From Cephalopachus bancanus (Eukaryota > Chordata > Mammalia > Primates > Tarsiidae), in contig JAPVLO010001688.1 in the NCBI GenBank assembly GCA_027257055.1, forward strand, positions 54,394 through 118,393: a stretch of DNA of 64,000 nucleotides. The letters are read 5' to 3'. The notes under the pieces are model-generated. The model did no database searches and was not told where the DNA came from. It was given only the letters and a program-made list of their open reading frames with translations. Both the position numbers and the translations under genes were made by a program. Below are positions 1 through 16,449 of this stretch, one piece after another (position 1 is the first letter of the stretch; every line of letters starts with the position of its first letter).

Positions 1-215
1 CGTCCAGGCCACTCCAGTGTTGAACTATCTTTCCACCTCAGCCTTCCAAGTAGCCAAAACTACAGGTGCTACCACTCCCAACTGATTTTTTATTTATTGT
101 AGAATGAGGTCTCATCAGGTTGCCCGGGTTAGTCTCAAATCTGCAGGCTCAGGCAATCCACTTGCCTCGGCCTCCCAAAGTGCTGGGATTACAAGCTAAT
201 ATACCGAGCCTGGCC
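1..215 (-). repeat. Alu SINE, antisense, cut by window edge
   Basis: The sequence reads as the reverse complement of an Alu, from the right arm (cctcagccttccaagtag) through the left-arm box (cctcccaaagtgctgggatt) to the head at about 215. Its 3' end lies outside the window. Several substitutions show that it is not a recent copy. Confidence 0.85.
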
Positions 216-956
216 AATAAGAATATATTTCTGGGCAGAATTTTGGCAGCAGCAGCTCCTGTTACATCTTCCAGCATATCCTGAAAATGGAACTTTCTCA
301 GGATCCTTTATGATTTTTTCTATGAGTTCCCCATTTGGCTCATGGAGGGAAATATTACAAGAGCACACAGATCATCTGTATCCATTGCAGTGGAAGGTTA
401 GCTTCTTGGTCAGCCTTCATGGAACCACAGAAGCATTCCGTTTTTGTTTTGCATGAGTATGTGGATGTTGTGAAACATGTTTTCGGTTCTGTTAAACTAC
501 TTTTGGCTAGAAGAAACAGGCTTTTTTTTTTTTGGAGCTCTTTTTGTTGCTGGCTCCAGATTGTAGGTTTCTTCAGCACTCTGTCTAGGATATATGGGAA
601 GCAGAAATAATAGCTTTGGAATTCTCTGTTGTGTCATTTCTTAAGACCTGAGGTTCACATTTTTCTATTTTGTAGAGTCTTTGTATGTTTGTTCATTTTT
701 TTTCCTTGCAAGAATTTTTAATTGTAAAAAGGAAGATCTGGGAGGAAAGGGCCTACTCCATAATGGATGAAAATAATACCTATTTCTTTAAACATTATGG
801 AAAGGAACAAGAAAGAGTATCTATCTGTGTACGTTTTTAGTCTTTGGAAACATGACCAGAAACAATAGAATAAAATACATAACAAAACATGGGTACAAGT
901 CCCTCTCCATGAAAAGTGTAAGATTTATAATATGTTCTCAATTTCTTTCATTTTAG
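216..956 (+). other. Intron-like sequence upstream of zinc-finger exon
   Basis: No KRAB box or other coding exon is visible here. The stretch is AT-rich and ends in a pyrimidine-rich tract and AG at 955-956, a good splice acceptor for the downstream exon. Short frames in it show no recognisable domain. It is best read as the last intron of the zinc-finger locus, which would make that locus an unprocessed copy and not a retrocopy. Confidence 0.5.
941..956 (+). other. Splice acceptor of zinc-finger exon
   Basis: The tract atttctttcattttag ends in AG at 955-956. The exon then opens with a split glycine codon (G|GA), the phase usual for the terminal exon of KRAB zinc-finger genes. This supports exon start 957. 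Confidence 0.55.
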
Positions 957-4912
<3,956 letters not shown>

Positions 4913-6050
4913 ATTACCTCATACCTTCTTTTATATCACACAGCAGAGAAACTCTTGTCATGTAGACTGGAAAATTGTTTTCCTTAACATTTTCCTTTTC
5001 TACTAGGCTTATAGCTTCTTGAAAATCCCAATCTCATTCATCCACGTGCACTGACCAAAGAATATCATGCGAATGATATATATTACATTTAGTCCTGGCC
5101 CTTAAATATCTTATAGTCTTCCTGGTCCATGGTATGATGGGATTGAGATGATTTCCACAGCAATTTAGTTTTTGTGTGTTGAATGTGGTGGAGTACAAGG
5201 TCAAGAGAAGCTAGAGTCTGAGTATCTGGAATATAATTCTCTGTTTCCAGATCTTCATCAGTTGTTTGTCTTTCAAGGAAGAATTAAGTTTTTGTCCATT
5301 GAGCTCTCAGATTTGACCTATTAAATGCATTGTTTTGCTGTCTCTCATCGACTGGAATGAGATCCTATTAACATAATTCATTTCAGAAGAACTATAAGTA
5401 TTCATTTTTTTGGATATCAGAGACTTCACATGAAGAAAAAATTGTCAACATCCTGAATGATCAGAAGCCTTCATTAAAGTCAGAGACATTTCAGGAAAAA
5501 CACAAAAGCCTTCACAACAAAATTGGATTAAACATCAAATAATTGGGATAAAATTTTATATTTTGAATAAATAATTTTTAACAAATATTGAATATTTGTT
5601 TTTAGAAATTTCTTTCCTGAGGAAGTATGTCAGTTTCAGAATTGAAGAAAATAAAATCCTCACCTACAAAAACTACTGTTTGTATGTAATATCAAAAATT
5701 TTATAGAAAAAACATTTTTAAATACCTGTAGTCAAACTCACTGTAGAATTTGAAGTTTTTTAAATAGAGGAATAGCTTAAATTCTGTGGATAACACCAAT
5801 AAATATTTATGAAAAGTCACTGAGTGATGTGAAAGTCTGTATGAGTCTGTAAACATGACTTATTACTGGTGAACTTGAGTGACAGCCAAACCTGCTCTTG
5901 GCATGTCTTCTTTTCTGGGCAACTGTGCCCTCTTAGTTTCCTTCAACTTGCTGTTAGATTTTTGCCTGCCTGTTATGTCTGAATATGTCTTGCCCTGTTT
6001 TTGTAGGACCTTTGATATCCTTGAGATTTCCCAGGCATTCTTGTGTGGGG
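4913..6050 (+). other. 3' flank or UTR of the zinc-finger locus
   Basis: There is no coding signal here. Candidate polyadenylation signals AATAAA occur at 5566-5571 and 5798-5803, either of which could end the zinc-finger transcript. The region is AT-rich and shows no recognisable mobile element. Confidence 0.35.
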
Positions 6051-6096
<46 letters not shown>

Positions 6097-6131
6097 GTGT
6101 GCACATGTGCACTGGAGGTGGTGGTGGTGGT
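6051..6131. repeat. (TG)n and (GGT)n microsatellites
   Basis: An almost pure TG run covers 6051-6101. A short GGT run follows at 6116-6131. Reading frames across them are composition artefacts. Confidence 0.95.
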
Positions 6132-7009
6132 ATTGATTCTCACATACTTTTAGAGGGGAAGCATATAGAGGACATTAAGTTTATCCTGCTATAGTGATTC
6201 ATTTTGCACTGGATGTTTATAAAACAAGTCATCTCCTAAGCCCTTGAATGTGTCTTGCCTCAGCATCTTGCCTATGATCTTGCTTTCCAGTATCATGATG
6301 ACTGCCCACACTGTGCTTTCCAAGTTAGTGGTGTTCCTACCAAGCTAAGAGAGCAGGTTTTGGAGTTCAAATGAAAAGTGTTATTTCATGACAAGAGCAC
6401 AGCACTGTACTGGAAAGCAGACTCGCTTTTGGTAAAACAAATCTTAGTACAGTCTTAGTCAAGAAAACACTTAATGAAGCTGCCATCAATTTAAACTACA
6501 TGGTTTGCTCAGTACAGAGAAGAGAATAGTCATGTTTAAAACCTGAATCACTAAAAATTTCAATCCTGAAATTGATCTGATAGGTTCAGCATGAGGACAA
6601 TCCATCAGTTGAATCCCTGAGAAAAATTTATTGAGTCCCTATCCCTTATATTGTATGACGGGATAATGATAGGAAAACTGTATCATTAGCATTAATTGGA
6701 AATTAGGTATTTCTTTGACACTAAGTTGTTACCAGTTAGTTTCGGGGCATCACTGCCAAAGACAAAAGCCAGAAGTAAGAGCCGATTATTGGATGACACA
6801 TCAGAGACTGGATCGTTGCTCTTAACCAAAAGGTGCCAGCAGCTATGGAATCTGTTTTCTCCTTCGTTGCTGACAATTTGATGCAACTTGATCTTATTGC
6901 TCAGTGCCAAAAGGGAAGTGAGAGCTGAAAAGCTACTCTTTTGCATGCTTAATTTTCTGAAAAGTATCAATAAAAAGGAAGTTAACCTGGAATACTCTTA
7001 AAATTTTTA
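6132..7009. other. Non-coding, no feature recognised
   Basis: I see no mobile element, RNA gene or convincing coding sequence. Short opposing frames at 6692-6970 lack any domain. Confidence 0.4.
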
Positions 7010-8035
7010 TTTTGGAATGGATTTACAGTAAAATTGCAATAATAGTTTCTCTGTACTCCTCCCCTAGTATCCCCATTAACATTACTGTGGAACCTCTTCA
7101 TAACTAACATTCATACATTATTAACTAACCATGTGTTTTCAAATTTTTTTGAAATTTGACCAATTTTTCCCTAATGTTCTTTTATAGTCCTCTTCTTCCT
7201 ATTGGGGCTTAGAAAATGATACCCAAAGTGATCTTCCCTACCCTTCTGTTCCTCATCCTCACTTTCCCCCAAAACAAACCATAGAAACAAGGATACCTCT
7301 TCTCCAAGGAGGTCGTCAACACCAGGACCACTGTTCCCCCGACATCAGTCATAAAAACCTGGAAATGCTACTCTTTTCCCTGCCTTTCTGTGTAAGAACT
7401 GACCATAAAGAAATTTTCTATCCTACCTCGTTTGATTGTAGGTCATAAGAACTCCATTCCAGAGAAGATCCTGCCGTATACCTGGAAGAAGAAATGCTAA
7501 ACATGCCAAGAAGAGTCTGAACAGACAGGCATTACTGGGTTCTTCCACATGCCCTTCAGTCTACTGCTATTAGCCTATCGTCTTTTTGTCCAGTCATTTT
7601 TCTGCCCAGTCATTCATGTTTCACACTATAGTTCACTCAAGGTCTTTGAGTATTCAGTTGGAAATCTCCCATGTCACATAATGGTGACCAAACTTGCTGT
7701 TTTCCTCTCTTTAACATGACTGTCTCTCATAAAGGAGGAAAGGCATCACACCCTTTACACCCCTACAGTGTCATTCAGGATACCATATTGCATTTAACTG
7801 TCATGTCTCTTTAGCCTCCACTGGTGTGTGGCGATTTCTCTGACCTCCCATGTTTTTCATTATCTTAATAATTTGAGGAGTTCTTGTCAAGTATTTTGTA
7901 GGATGTCTCTCAGTTGTGATTTTCTAATACATTTTTTAAAAAATAGTCTAATGTCAATAAGTTCTTAACAGGAAGTTTATACAACAGTAAATCCAGTCAA
8001 GAGTATGGAGTCTGTGCTGTTGTCAGCATGAATGG
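7010..8035 (-). repeat. Old L1M/HAL1-like fragment, antisense, interrupted
   Basis: The left piece (ggatttacagtaaaattgca, then cccctagtatccccattaac) and the right piece from about 7770 (ataccatattgcatttaact, gaggagttcttgtcaagtat) match the remembered 3' part of ancient L1M/HAL1 elements in order. They are split by foreign sequence at about 7190-7765. Confidence 0.5.
7190..7765. repeat. LTR-like insert inside old L1
   Basis: The phrase ggggcttagaaaatgatacccaaa resembles the phrase at 20431-20455 in another LTR-like repeat of this window. Exact ends and duplications were not found, so this is a probable ERV LTR relic only. Confidence 0.35.
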
Positions 8036-8283
8036 TCACTGATACTAACCTTGATTACATAATTGAGATGGTATTTGCCAGGATTTTTTGACTAAAGTTA
8101 CTTCTCTTTATTTATTGTTTTATTCATATGAAAAGTTGCTATATGTGCAATGGGAAGGTTATACAAGCTGTCTCCAGTTTAGAAATAGATTTTTATATGA
8201 CATTAATTGGCTATTTGGAATTCTCTACTTTTTCCAGAAACGGTGTTACAAACAGTGGCTAAGTGCACAAAAGCCTATTTTGA

Positions 8284-8554
8284 GCCGGGCTCGGTAATCC
8301 CGCGCCTTTGGGAGGCTGAGGTGAGTGGATTGCCTGAGCCCACGGGTTTGAGACCTGCCTGGGCAGCGAGACCTCATCTCTACAATAAATAAAAAAATCA
8401 GCCGGGCATTGTGGCTCATGCCTGTAGTTCCAGCTACTTGGAAGGCTGAGGCGGAAGGATCACCGGAGCCCAGCAGGTCGAGGCTGTGGGCCGGGAGCAG
8501 CCACTGCACTCCAGTCTGGGCATCAGAGTGAGACTCCAACTCAAAAAAAAAAAA
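8284..8554 (+). repeat. Alu SINE, lineage-type, with target-site duplication
   Basis: It starts gccgggctcggtaatcc, has the two-arm Alu structure, and ends in gagactccaactc plus an A tail. Flanks aaaagcctattttg (8270-8283) and aaagcctactttg (after the tail) form an imperfect target-site duplication. A few bases of the left arm (between 'cggt' and 'aatcc') are missing. Confidence 0.9.
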
Positions 8555-8564
8555 GCCTACTTTG

Positions 8565-9232
8565 CCCATTATGTGCCTTATTGATAGTACTAGGTTGGTA
8601 ATAACCTAGTATCTAACTGCTGGCTCCTTGGGGGAAATGCAACATTCTAGGTTAGAGCTTCTGGAAGATAAGTATACATAACAATAGATTGTGGATGTTT
8701 TCCTAGCAGATCCATTTTCATAGGCTACCAGGCACTGGAATTAGAGACTCCATCAACTTAAAGCCTCTGGTAATGGCAGTCTGGTCCAGTAAGGGACATC
8801 TAGAAACTGGTATTAAGAGCCAGATATAAGTGCCTAAAGAAGTTAAGAAACACCTGGGCTATTTCTTACTCCAAGACTAGCTCCTTCATCATTCCTCCCT
8901 CTGTGAACTCTGAAAAGTAGACAACTTTCTCTTCGGCCACTGTTTGGCCCTACCTTTTGATGTGAACTTGCCAACTGGAGAAATCTTCTCCTCCATTAGT
9001 TCTCAAAAGGGACTTGTGTAGCAAGTACCATTCCTGCTATGTGGTAAATAGCAGGAATATTATAAAATATTATAAATATTATATTTTTTATAAATGATTA
9101 GTCTAACCAACTGTCCATAAAATAAGATTGTAATTTCTTTTATGTTTCTGATTTGAACATTGGCAACAGTGTGAATGTGGATAGTTTCAAAATTATAACA
9201 CCCAGAATTTAGAAATAGCCTCAAGCTGATTC

Positions 9233-9235
<3 letters not shown>
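8565..9235. other. Non-coding, nothing recognised
   Basis: No element or coding sequence could be assigned. A short AT-rich run with repeated tattataaa lies near 9058-9090. Confidence 0.4.

Positions 9236-9291
<56 letters not shown>
9236..9291. repeat. (TG)n microsatellite
   Basis: A pure TG dinucleotide run follows 'cagttt' and ends before 'tatttggtg'. Confidence 0.95.
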
Positions 9292-9293
<2 letters not shown>

Positions 9294-9852
9294 TTGGTGT
9301 TCACTGTATTAGGGATGAATCGTTGTCCTTGTCTTTGCTCCCCAGGTTTCCTTTTAGGTAGTTTTTCTTTATCTGAGCATAATCCATGAGAGTGGTGTGT
9401 AGTTCTATGTCTCTTAATTCCTGGAGTAGTGCTTTTTGGACTTTAAATAATAAAAGAACAGAAAGAAAGTTTGTATTTCATGAAGCAATCAACATTGGGG
9501 ATTAAATGACTAAAATAATAACATGAGGAAAGAAGAATGATCAGCTATGGTTACTTAGGAATTTATGATAAGAGAAATAAGTCAGACTTGAAAGCAAGAT
9601 GCCTAAATCCTGTCCAGAGATTTTTTTAAAGTGTTGGTAAAACATATGGTACTAATAACAGATTTAAAAAGAAGAGAAGTGTTAGCATTAGAAAATAAGT
9701 TAAATTTAGACGTCATATAGGCATAGGGAGTTGACAATCATTATGAAATAGACATAGAAAATGGCCACCCTTAGATAATAGCTTAATAGCTAAAGTATGG
9801 AAGAATTGTACAGATGTAAGGGAGTTATTAGGGAATAACTGGATTATATATC
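9292..9852. other. Non-coding, nothing recognised
   Basis: This is AT-rich single-copy-looking sequence between the microsatellite and an L1 insertion. Confidence 0.4.
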
Positions 9853-9866
9853 AAGAATATATGGAC

Positions 9867-10703
9867 AAACAGCACCATTAAAAAGTGGGCAACAGACATA
9901 AATAGACACTTCTCAAAAGAAGATATACAGGTAGCCATCGGACACATGAAAAAGTGCTCAGCCTCACTAATCATCAGAGAAATGCAAATCAAAATCACAT
10001 TGAGATACCATCGAACTCCAGTAAGAATGGTCATCATTAATAAAACAAGCAACAACAGATGCTGGCAAGGATGTGGGGGAAAAGGAATGCTTCTACACTG
10101 CTGGTGGGAATGCAAACTGGTGCAACTTCTTTGGAAAACAGTGTGGCAATTTCTGAAAGAACTAGAAATTGACCTTCCATATGACCCAGCAATCCCCCTA
10201 CTGGAAATATACCTGGAGGAACTCAAATCATTCTACAAAAAAGATACCTGCACACACATGTTTATTGCAGCACTGCTCACAATAGCAAAAACATGGAACC
10301 AACCATGCTGCCCATCAAAACTGGACTGGCTAAATTAAATGTGGTACATGTACACAATGGAAAATTACACAGCCATAAAGAAGGACAAACATTTGAACTT
10401 CACAGCAACGTGAATGGTTTAGAGTCTATCACACTCAATGATTTATCACAGAAACAAAGAAATGATTACCACATGTTTTCACTCATAAGTGGACCCTGAA
10501 CATTTACCATAATACTATAAGAAAGGGTTTGGCAATAACAGGATACTGCCGGGGTGGGGGTGAAGTTGGGGCACAACATCAACAAGGGCACTTGATTTCA
10601 AACTGGGGAAAGTGGGAACCAAAGGGAGGCCCAAACCTTACCTATATGACGACCACTTGAATACCTAATCCTGAATTGAACCCCACATCTTTAAAATAAA
10701 AAA
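9867..10703 (+). mobile_element. 5'-truncated L1, sense, with 14-bp target-site duplication
   Basis: The insert begins in the last part of ORF2 (accattaaaaagtgggcaac), continues through 'cctccatatgacccagcaat'-type sequence and the 3' UTR, and ends in an A-rich tail. Flanks aagaatatatggac (9853-9866) and aagaatacatggac (10704-10717) match at 13 of 14 bases. The ORF2 end is readable in the frame at 9946-10338 ([24 protein letters not shown]). Confidence 0.9.
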
Positions 10704-10717
10704 AAGAATACATGGAC

Positions 10718-11725
10718 GTATGGTATTGCACACATAGAATGTATAACATTGTCGTGACATAAGTGTAGATGAAAGTTTAATAGAAAACTTTACAAAAGCA
10801 ACATTTCTATAGGAGAGAACTATATGCATTGGAGTACATGTGGAAAGATTTCTGTTGATCAACAGCATGATGTTCTCAAAGCAGAGGCTCATAGTTTCTG
10901 ATAGAAGATAATAAAACAGGTAGAATATAATCATTTCCCTATTAAAATAAGCACCTATTGTTAGACTAAAAACTGGAGGAGATTTTTACAGACCAGTGTG
11001 CTGACGAACCCTAGAGAAATAGATCAGAAACCACAAGCACACTAAGAACGCTACTAACTCAGATAATAAGGGAAAGAACAAAAAAGAGCACTGAATAAAC
11101 TGAATATGAAAAAGAACTGAACTGGATTATAATTCCTTATAGAGAGGTAACTCATGAGAAAGAGAAACAGGATATACCCCGAGCACTGGCCACAAGGCCT
11201 AAAACTACAGAATTTGCCATATTTAAGAAAATCTGGTGCTAACAGTGGCAATTAAACAACAGTCAGCAAGGCTCACAGAAGTCAAAATGACATTGTGTAA
11301 ATATCTACAATTTATTAAGGGAAAAGGGTACAACACAGTGCACCATTAACGTAAATGTCTACATCACAGCCAAAGGCTGCCTTTCAGTAAGAAATCTGGA
11401 TAAAGACCAGGCATGAGCTCCACTTTTCTTCTGTAAGTCTTGTTTAGATATAATTTCACTGTCAGTTAAGAAGCCTACAGAGAAAACCTTATAACCCTCA
11501 ATAAACACTGCTGACAAGCTGTTAAAACTTACTCCCAAACATCCTGGACTCATGGCTACAAAGCACAATACTAGTCAATATGTTTTATTCCTTAACCAAT
11601 GGCTAGTGATATACAGATATTTTATCTAAGATGGATTCCAGGTCTGTTGGACTTAACATTCACGGCAGAGTTCACCCTCACATTCCCCTAACCCCCCCCA
11701 AATTTTGGTTACTGTATTTTATAAG
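10718..11725. other. Non-coding, nothing recognised
   Basis: No repeats or coding domains were recognised. Short minus-strand frames at 10665-11251 and 11359-11568 have no family signature. Confidence 0.4.
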
Positions 11726-11989
11726 AAAACCCTCAATCTTCATTTTTTTACATTTATTTTTTATTACATATTTGTGTGGTACAAGTGAGGATTAACTACA
11801 TGAGTAGGCTGCATGCAGGTGAATTTGGGTTTCTAACTGGCCCTCACTTCCCCTGGTAGTGCACCACATACCATTTGTGTTGTCACATACCCTCCATTCT
11901 CCTCCCTCCCACCACTAGCAGTGCCCCATGACTGCCAATACCACCCTTGTGCACATGTGACTAGCGTTCAGGACCCACTTATAAGTGAG

Positions 11990-14900
11990 AACATATGGTA
12001 TTCAGCTCTTTGTTTCTGGGATAGATCGCTGGTATGATGGTCTCTAACTCCATCCAAGTTGTATGAAGTCTATGGTTATGTTCTTTATGGCTGCATAATA
12101 CTCTATTGCTGTATGTACCATTTTTTCTTTATCCAGTTCACTTCCAATGGGCAGCAGGGCTGGTTCCATGTGTTTGCTTTTGTGAATAGTGCAGCAATAA
12201 ATATGCATGTGCAGGTTTCTTTTTAGTAGTAATTTATGTTCCTCCAGGTACTTTTATGTTCCTCCAGTACATTCCCAGGAGAGGGATTGCTGGATCATAT
12301 GAAATTTTTGGTTCTTTTAGGAATTGTCACACTGTTTTTCACAGAGGTTAAACTAGCTTGCATTCCACCAACAGTGTAGAACCATTTCCTTTTCTCTGTA
12401 GCCATGCCAGCAACCGGTGTTTTTTGACTTATTAATAATAGACACCCTTACTGGAGTTAGGTGGTATCTCATTGTCATTTTGATTTACATTTCTTTGGTG
12501 AGGCTGATCATTTCTCCATGTGTCTGTTGGCTGTTTATATGTTGTCTTTTGAGGAGTATCTGTTTATGTCCTTTGCCCACATTTTAATTGGGTTGTTTGT
12601 TTTTTTCCTTTCATTTGGAGTTCCTCTTGGATCCTGGATGTTAGGCCTTTGTCAGATACATAATTTGCAAATATTTCTTTCAGTTCTGTAGGTTATCCTT
12701 TACTCTCTTAGGGTTTCTTTTGCTGTATAAAAGCATTTTAGTTTGTGAGATCCCCTTTGCCTATCTTAGCTTTTATGACATTTGCTTTTGGGTACTTGGT
12801 CAAGAATTCATTTCTTACTCATGCATATAAGAATGCTTCCTATCTTCTCTTTGAGGATTCTTATAGTTTGAGGTTTTATGTTTAGGTCTTTGATTCATTT
12901 TGAGTTGATTTTTGTATGTGGTGACAGGTAGGGGTACAACTTAATTCTTCTGCATGAGGTTAACCAGGTTTTCCAGCATTATTTGCTAAATATGGTCTCC
13001 TTTCCCCAATGATTGTTATTGGTGGCTTTATCGAAGATGAGTTGCTTGAGAAACCATGTTTTTACTTCCAGAATCTCTGTCCTGTTCCATTGTCTATGTG
13101 CCTATTGCTGTACCAATACAACTGTCTTGGTTACTGTAGCCATGGAATACAGTGTAAAATCTGGAAGTGTGACACCTCCCTCTCTGTCATTTTGACTGAG
13201 GATTATTTGGCTATTTATGCCTTTTTAATTTCCATGCATATTTCTGTTTTGTCATTTCCAGTTCTGTGAAAAATGATGTCGGTAATTAGATGGGTATTGC
13301 ATAGACTCTAGATTGCTTTGGGTAGAATGGACATCTTGACCATATTGATTATTTGAATTCATGAGCCTTAGATGCTTTCCATTTGTTTGTGTCTCCTTGA
13401 TTTCTTTGAGCAGGATTTTGGAGTTCTAGTTGTAAAGGACTTTCACTTTTCTGGTGAAGTGGATGCCAAGTTATTTCATTTTTTTTGTGTGTAACAATTG
13501 TGAATGGAATCGTGCTATTTATTTTGGTCTCTGCCTGTTTGTTGCTAGTGTATAAAAATGCAACTGTCTTTTGCATGTTGATTTTGTGACCAGAGACTTT
13601 ACTAAAGTCATTTATCAGTGGGAGGAGGCTTTTGACAGACTCCCTAGGGTTTTCTAGGTATAAAATTATATCATTTGCAAAGAGGACTAGCTTAACTCCC
13701 TCTTTTCCTATTTGGATACCCCTGATTTTCTTCTCGGGCCTGATTGCCCTATCTAGCATTCCAGCACAATATTGAATAGGAGAGGTGAGTGTGGACAACC
13801 TCCTCTTGTTACAGTTATTAGGGAGAATGCTTCCAACTTCTGCCCATTGAGCAAAATGTTGGTTGCAGGTTTATTACAGATGGCTCTTACTGTTTTGAGG
13901 AATGTTCCTTCAATGTCTAGGACTCAAGGGTTTTTATCAAGAAGTGATGCTAGATTTTGTTGAATGCTTTTTCTGCATCTCATGAGATAATCATGTGGTT
14001 CTTGGTTTTACATCTGTTAATGTGCTGAATGACATTTATGGTCTTGCAAACATTGAACCAGCCCTGCAACCCAGGAAAGAAGTCCACCTGGTCATGGGGG
14101 GTGACCCTTGAGATGTGTTGTTGGATCCAACTTTCTAGACTCTTGTTGAGAATTGTACATGCTTCTTAATTAAGAAAATTTGCCTACAATTTTCATTCCT
14201 TGTTGAGTCTTTGCTAAGTTTGGGAATCAGTATGATGTTAGCTTCTTGAAATTAGTTGGGAGAATTTCATCATTCTTGGCTGCCTGTAATACATTCAATA
14301 AGATTGATATCAGCTCCTCTTTGTATGTCTTGTAGAATTCAACTGGGAAGCCATCTGATCCAGGTCTTTTTTTGGTGGGGAGGTTCTTATGTCTTAATCA
14401 TTTTTCTAGATTGTTATTGGTCTGTTGAGAGTTTCAATTTCTTCTTGTTTCAAACTTGGGAGGTTGTATGATGGCAGAAAATCCTCCATTTCCTTTAGAT
14501 TTTCTAGTTTATTTGCATGCAAGCGATTATAGTGATCTCTGATAATCTTTTTAATTTCTTCAAGGTCATTGTGACTTCATCTTTTTGTTTCTAATTGTGT
14601 TTATTTGGACTTTCTCTCTCTCTCTTTTTACTTAATCTGGCCAGGAAACATCAATCTTTTTTATCCTTTCAAAGAAACAGCTTTTTGTCCTGTTGATCTT
14701 TTCTATGATATTTTTGTTTTCTATATTCTGTAAGTGCACTGTTATCTTAGTGATCTGGATCTTTCTCCTGACTTAGGATTTAGATTATAATGCCTTTCCA
14801 CCTTCCTTAGGTGTGATGTTAGACTGTTTACTTGTGATCTATTTTCTTGATGCATGCATGCAATGCCATGAATTTTCCTTTTAATACTGCTTTCTTGGTA

Positions 14901-15645
14901 TCCCATAGATTCTGATAAGATGTATCTGTTTTCATTTTTTCCAGGAATCTTTTAATTTCTGTCTTTATTTCTGTGTCAACCCAGTAGCATGTTGTTTAGT
15001 GTTCATGTCTTTGTCTGTTTGGGAGGATCTTTTTGGTGGTGATATTTATTTTTATTCCACTGTGATCTGAGAAGATGCATCATAGTATTTAGATCTTTTA
15101 AAATTTGTTCATGCTTTATTTATGTCAGAGAATGTGGTTGTCTTAGAGTATGTTCCACATGTTGATGAGTAGAATGTATACTCTGTAGTTGTTGGGTGGA
15201 GTGTTCTGTAGATGTCTGTTAAATCAATCTATTTGACCAAGTGTCGAGTTAAAGTTCCCGACTTTTTTTTGGCCTTAATGATTTGTCTAGGGCCATTAAT
15301 GGGTATTTAGATCTTCAACAATAATTGTGAGAGTGTTCTCTCTTAGTTTACTTAGTAGTTAATTTATAAATCATGGTGCTCCTGAGTTGGGTGTGTGTAT
15401 GTTTAAGGTGGATATCTTGTCAGTGGATTGAGCCTTTTATCATTACACAGTGTCTTTTTTAAGTTTTGATGGTTTGAAGTCTTCTTTGATATCAGAATAG
15501 CTACTTCTGCTCTTGTATGCTTTCCATTTTCCTGAAAGATAATTTTCCAGCCATTAACCTTGAGCCTGTGCATGTTCTTTACAGTGATACGAGTTTCCTG
15601 GAGATAGCAGACTGTTGAATTATGCTTCTTTATCCAGTTTTCCAC
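11990..15645 (-). pseudogene. L1 ORF2 remnant (endonuclease and reverse transcriptase)
   Basis: The endonuclease start is visible at 15645-15403 (CYLQETRI, then GWKIIFQENGK). A reverse-transcriptase block lies at 13798-13349. There the catalytic box reads FANDIILYLENP, with Asn where the family has the first catalytic Asp of FADD. The reading frame is broken many times, so no active enzyme is encoded. In family terms ORF2p nicks DNA and copies L1 RNA. Confidence 0.85.
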
Positions 15646-16143
15646 CTACTTCTTCAGTAGCCATTCAGTCCATTCATTTTCAAATTAATTATTAAAATGT
15701 GATAATGTATCCCTGTCATAGGGCATTAAGAGGGTTGTTTGGCTTCTTTTTAACTTTTGTATTTATATGTGTGTATATTTTCATTTTTAAGTACTTTGTA
15801 TGACTGTTAACTCTGTGTTTGCCTCTACTTTTGTGATGGGTATGACCTTTTTCTTTTTTCTGTGTTCAACACCTTCTTAAGCATTTCCTGAAGGGCTGGT
15901 CTGGAAGTGGCATATTATTTTAGGGATTGGTATTTGAGAAAGATTTTAATTCTCCTTCACCGATGAAGCTTAGCTTGGCAGAATAGGAAATTCTTGACTG
16001 AAATTTCTTATCTTTAAGAATGTTAAATATGGGACTCCGGTCCCTTCTGGCTTGTAGTGTTTCTGCAGGTAAGTATGAAGCATTTCGGATGGGTCATCCC
16101 CTGTAGGTGGTTTGGCCTTTCTCTCTTGCTGCTTTTAGGACTG

Positions 16144-16442
16144 TTTCTTTTTCTTTTTTTTTTTGAGTTGGAGTCTCACTTTGTCACCCAGACTGGAGTG
16201 CAGTGGCCACTCCCGGCCACCACAGCCTTGACCTGCTGGGCTCCAGCGATCCTTCCACCTCAGCCTTCCAAGTAGCTGGAACTACAGGCATGGTCTACCA
16301 ACCCGGCTAATTTTTTTTTTTTTTTTTGTAGAGATGAGGTCTCGCCAATTTGCCCAGGTGGGTCTCGAAACCATGGGCTCAGGCAATTCACTCACCTCAG
16401 CCTCCCAAAGCACAGGATTACAGGCTGACCACCTTGCCCGGG
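16144..16442 (-). repeat. Alu SINE antisense, inserted in L1
   Basis: A T tract is followed by gagttggagtctcact and the whole Alu in reverse, ending at 'gcccggg'. L1 sequence on both sides repeats taggact (taggactgtttctttttc and taggactttttcc), consistent with a target-site duplication. Confidence 0.9.
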
Positions 16443-16449
16443 TAGGACT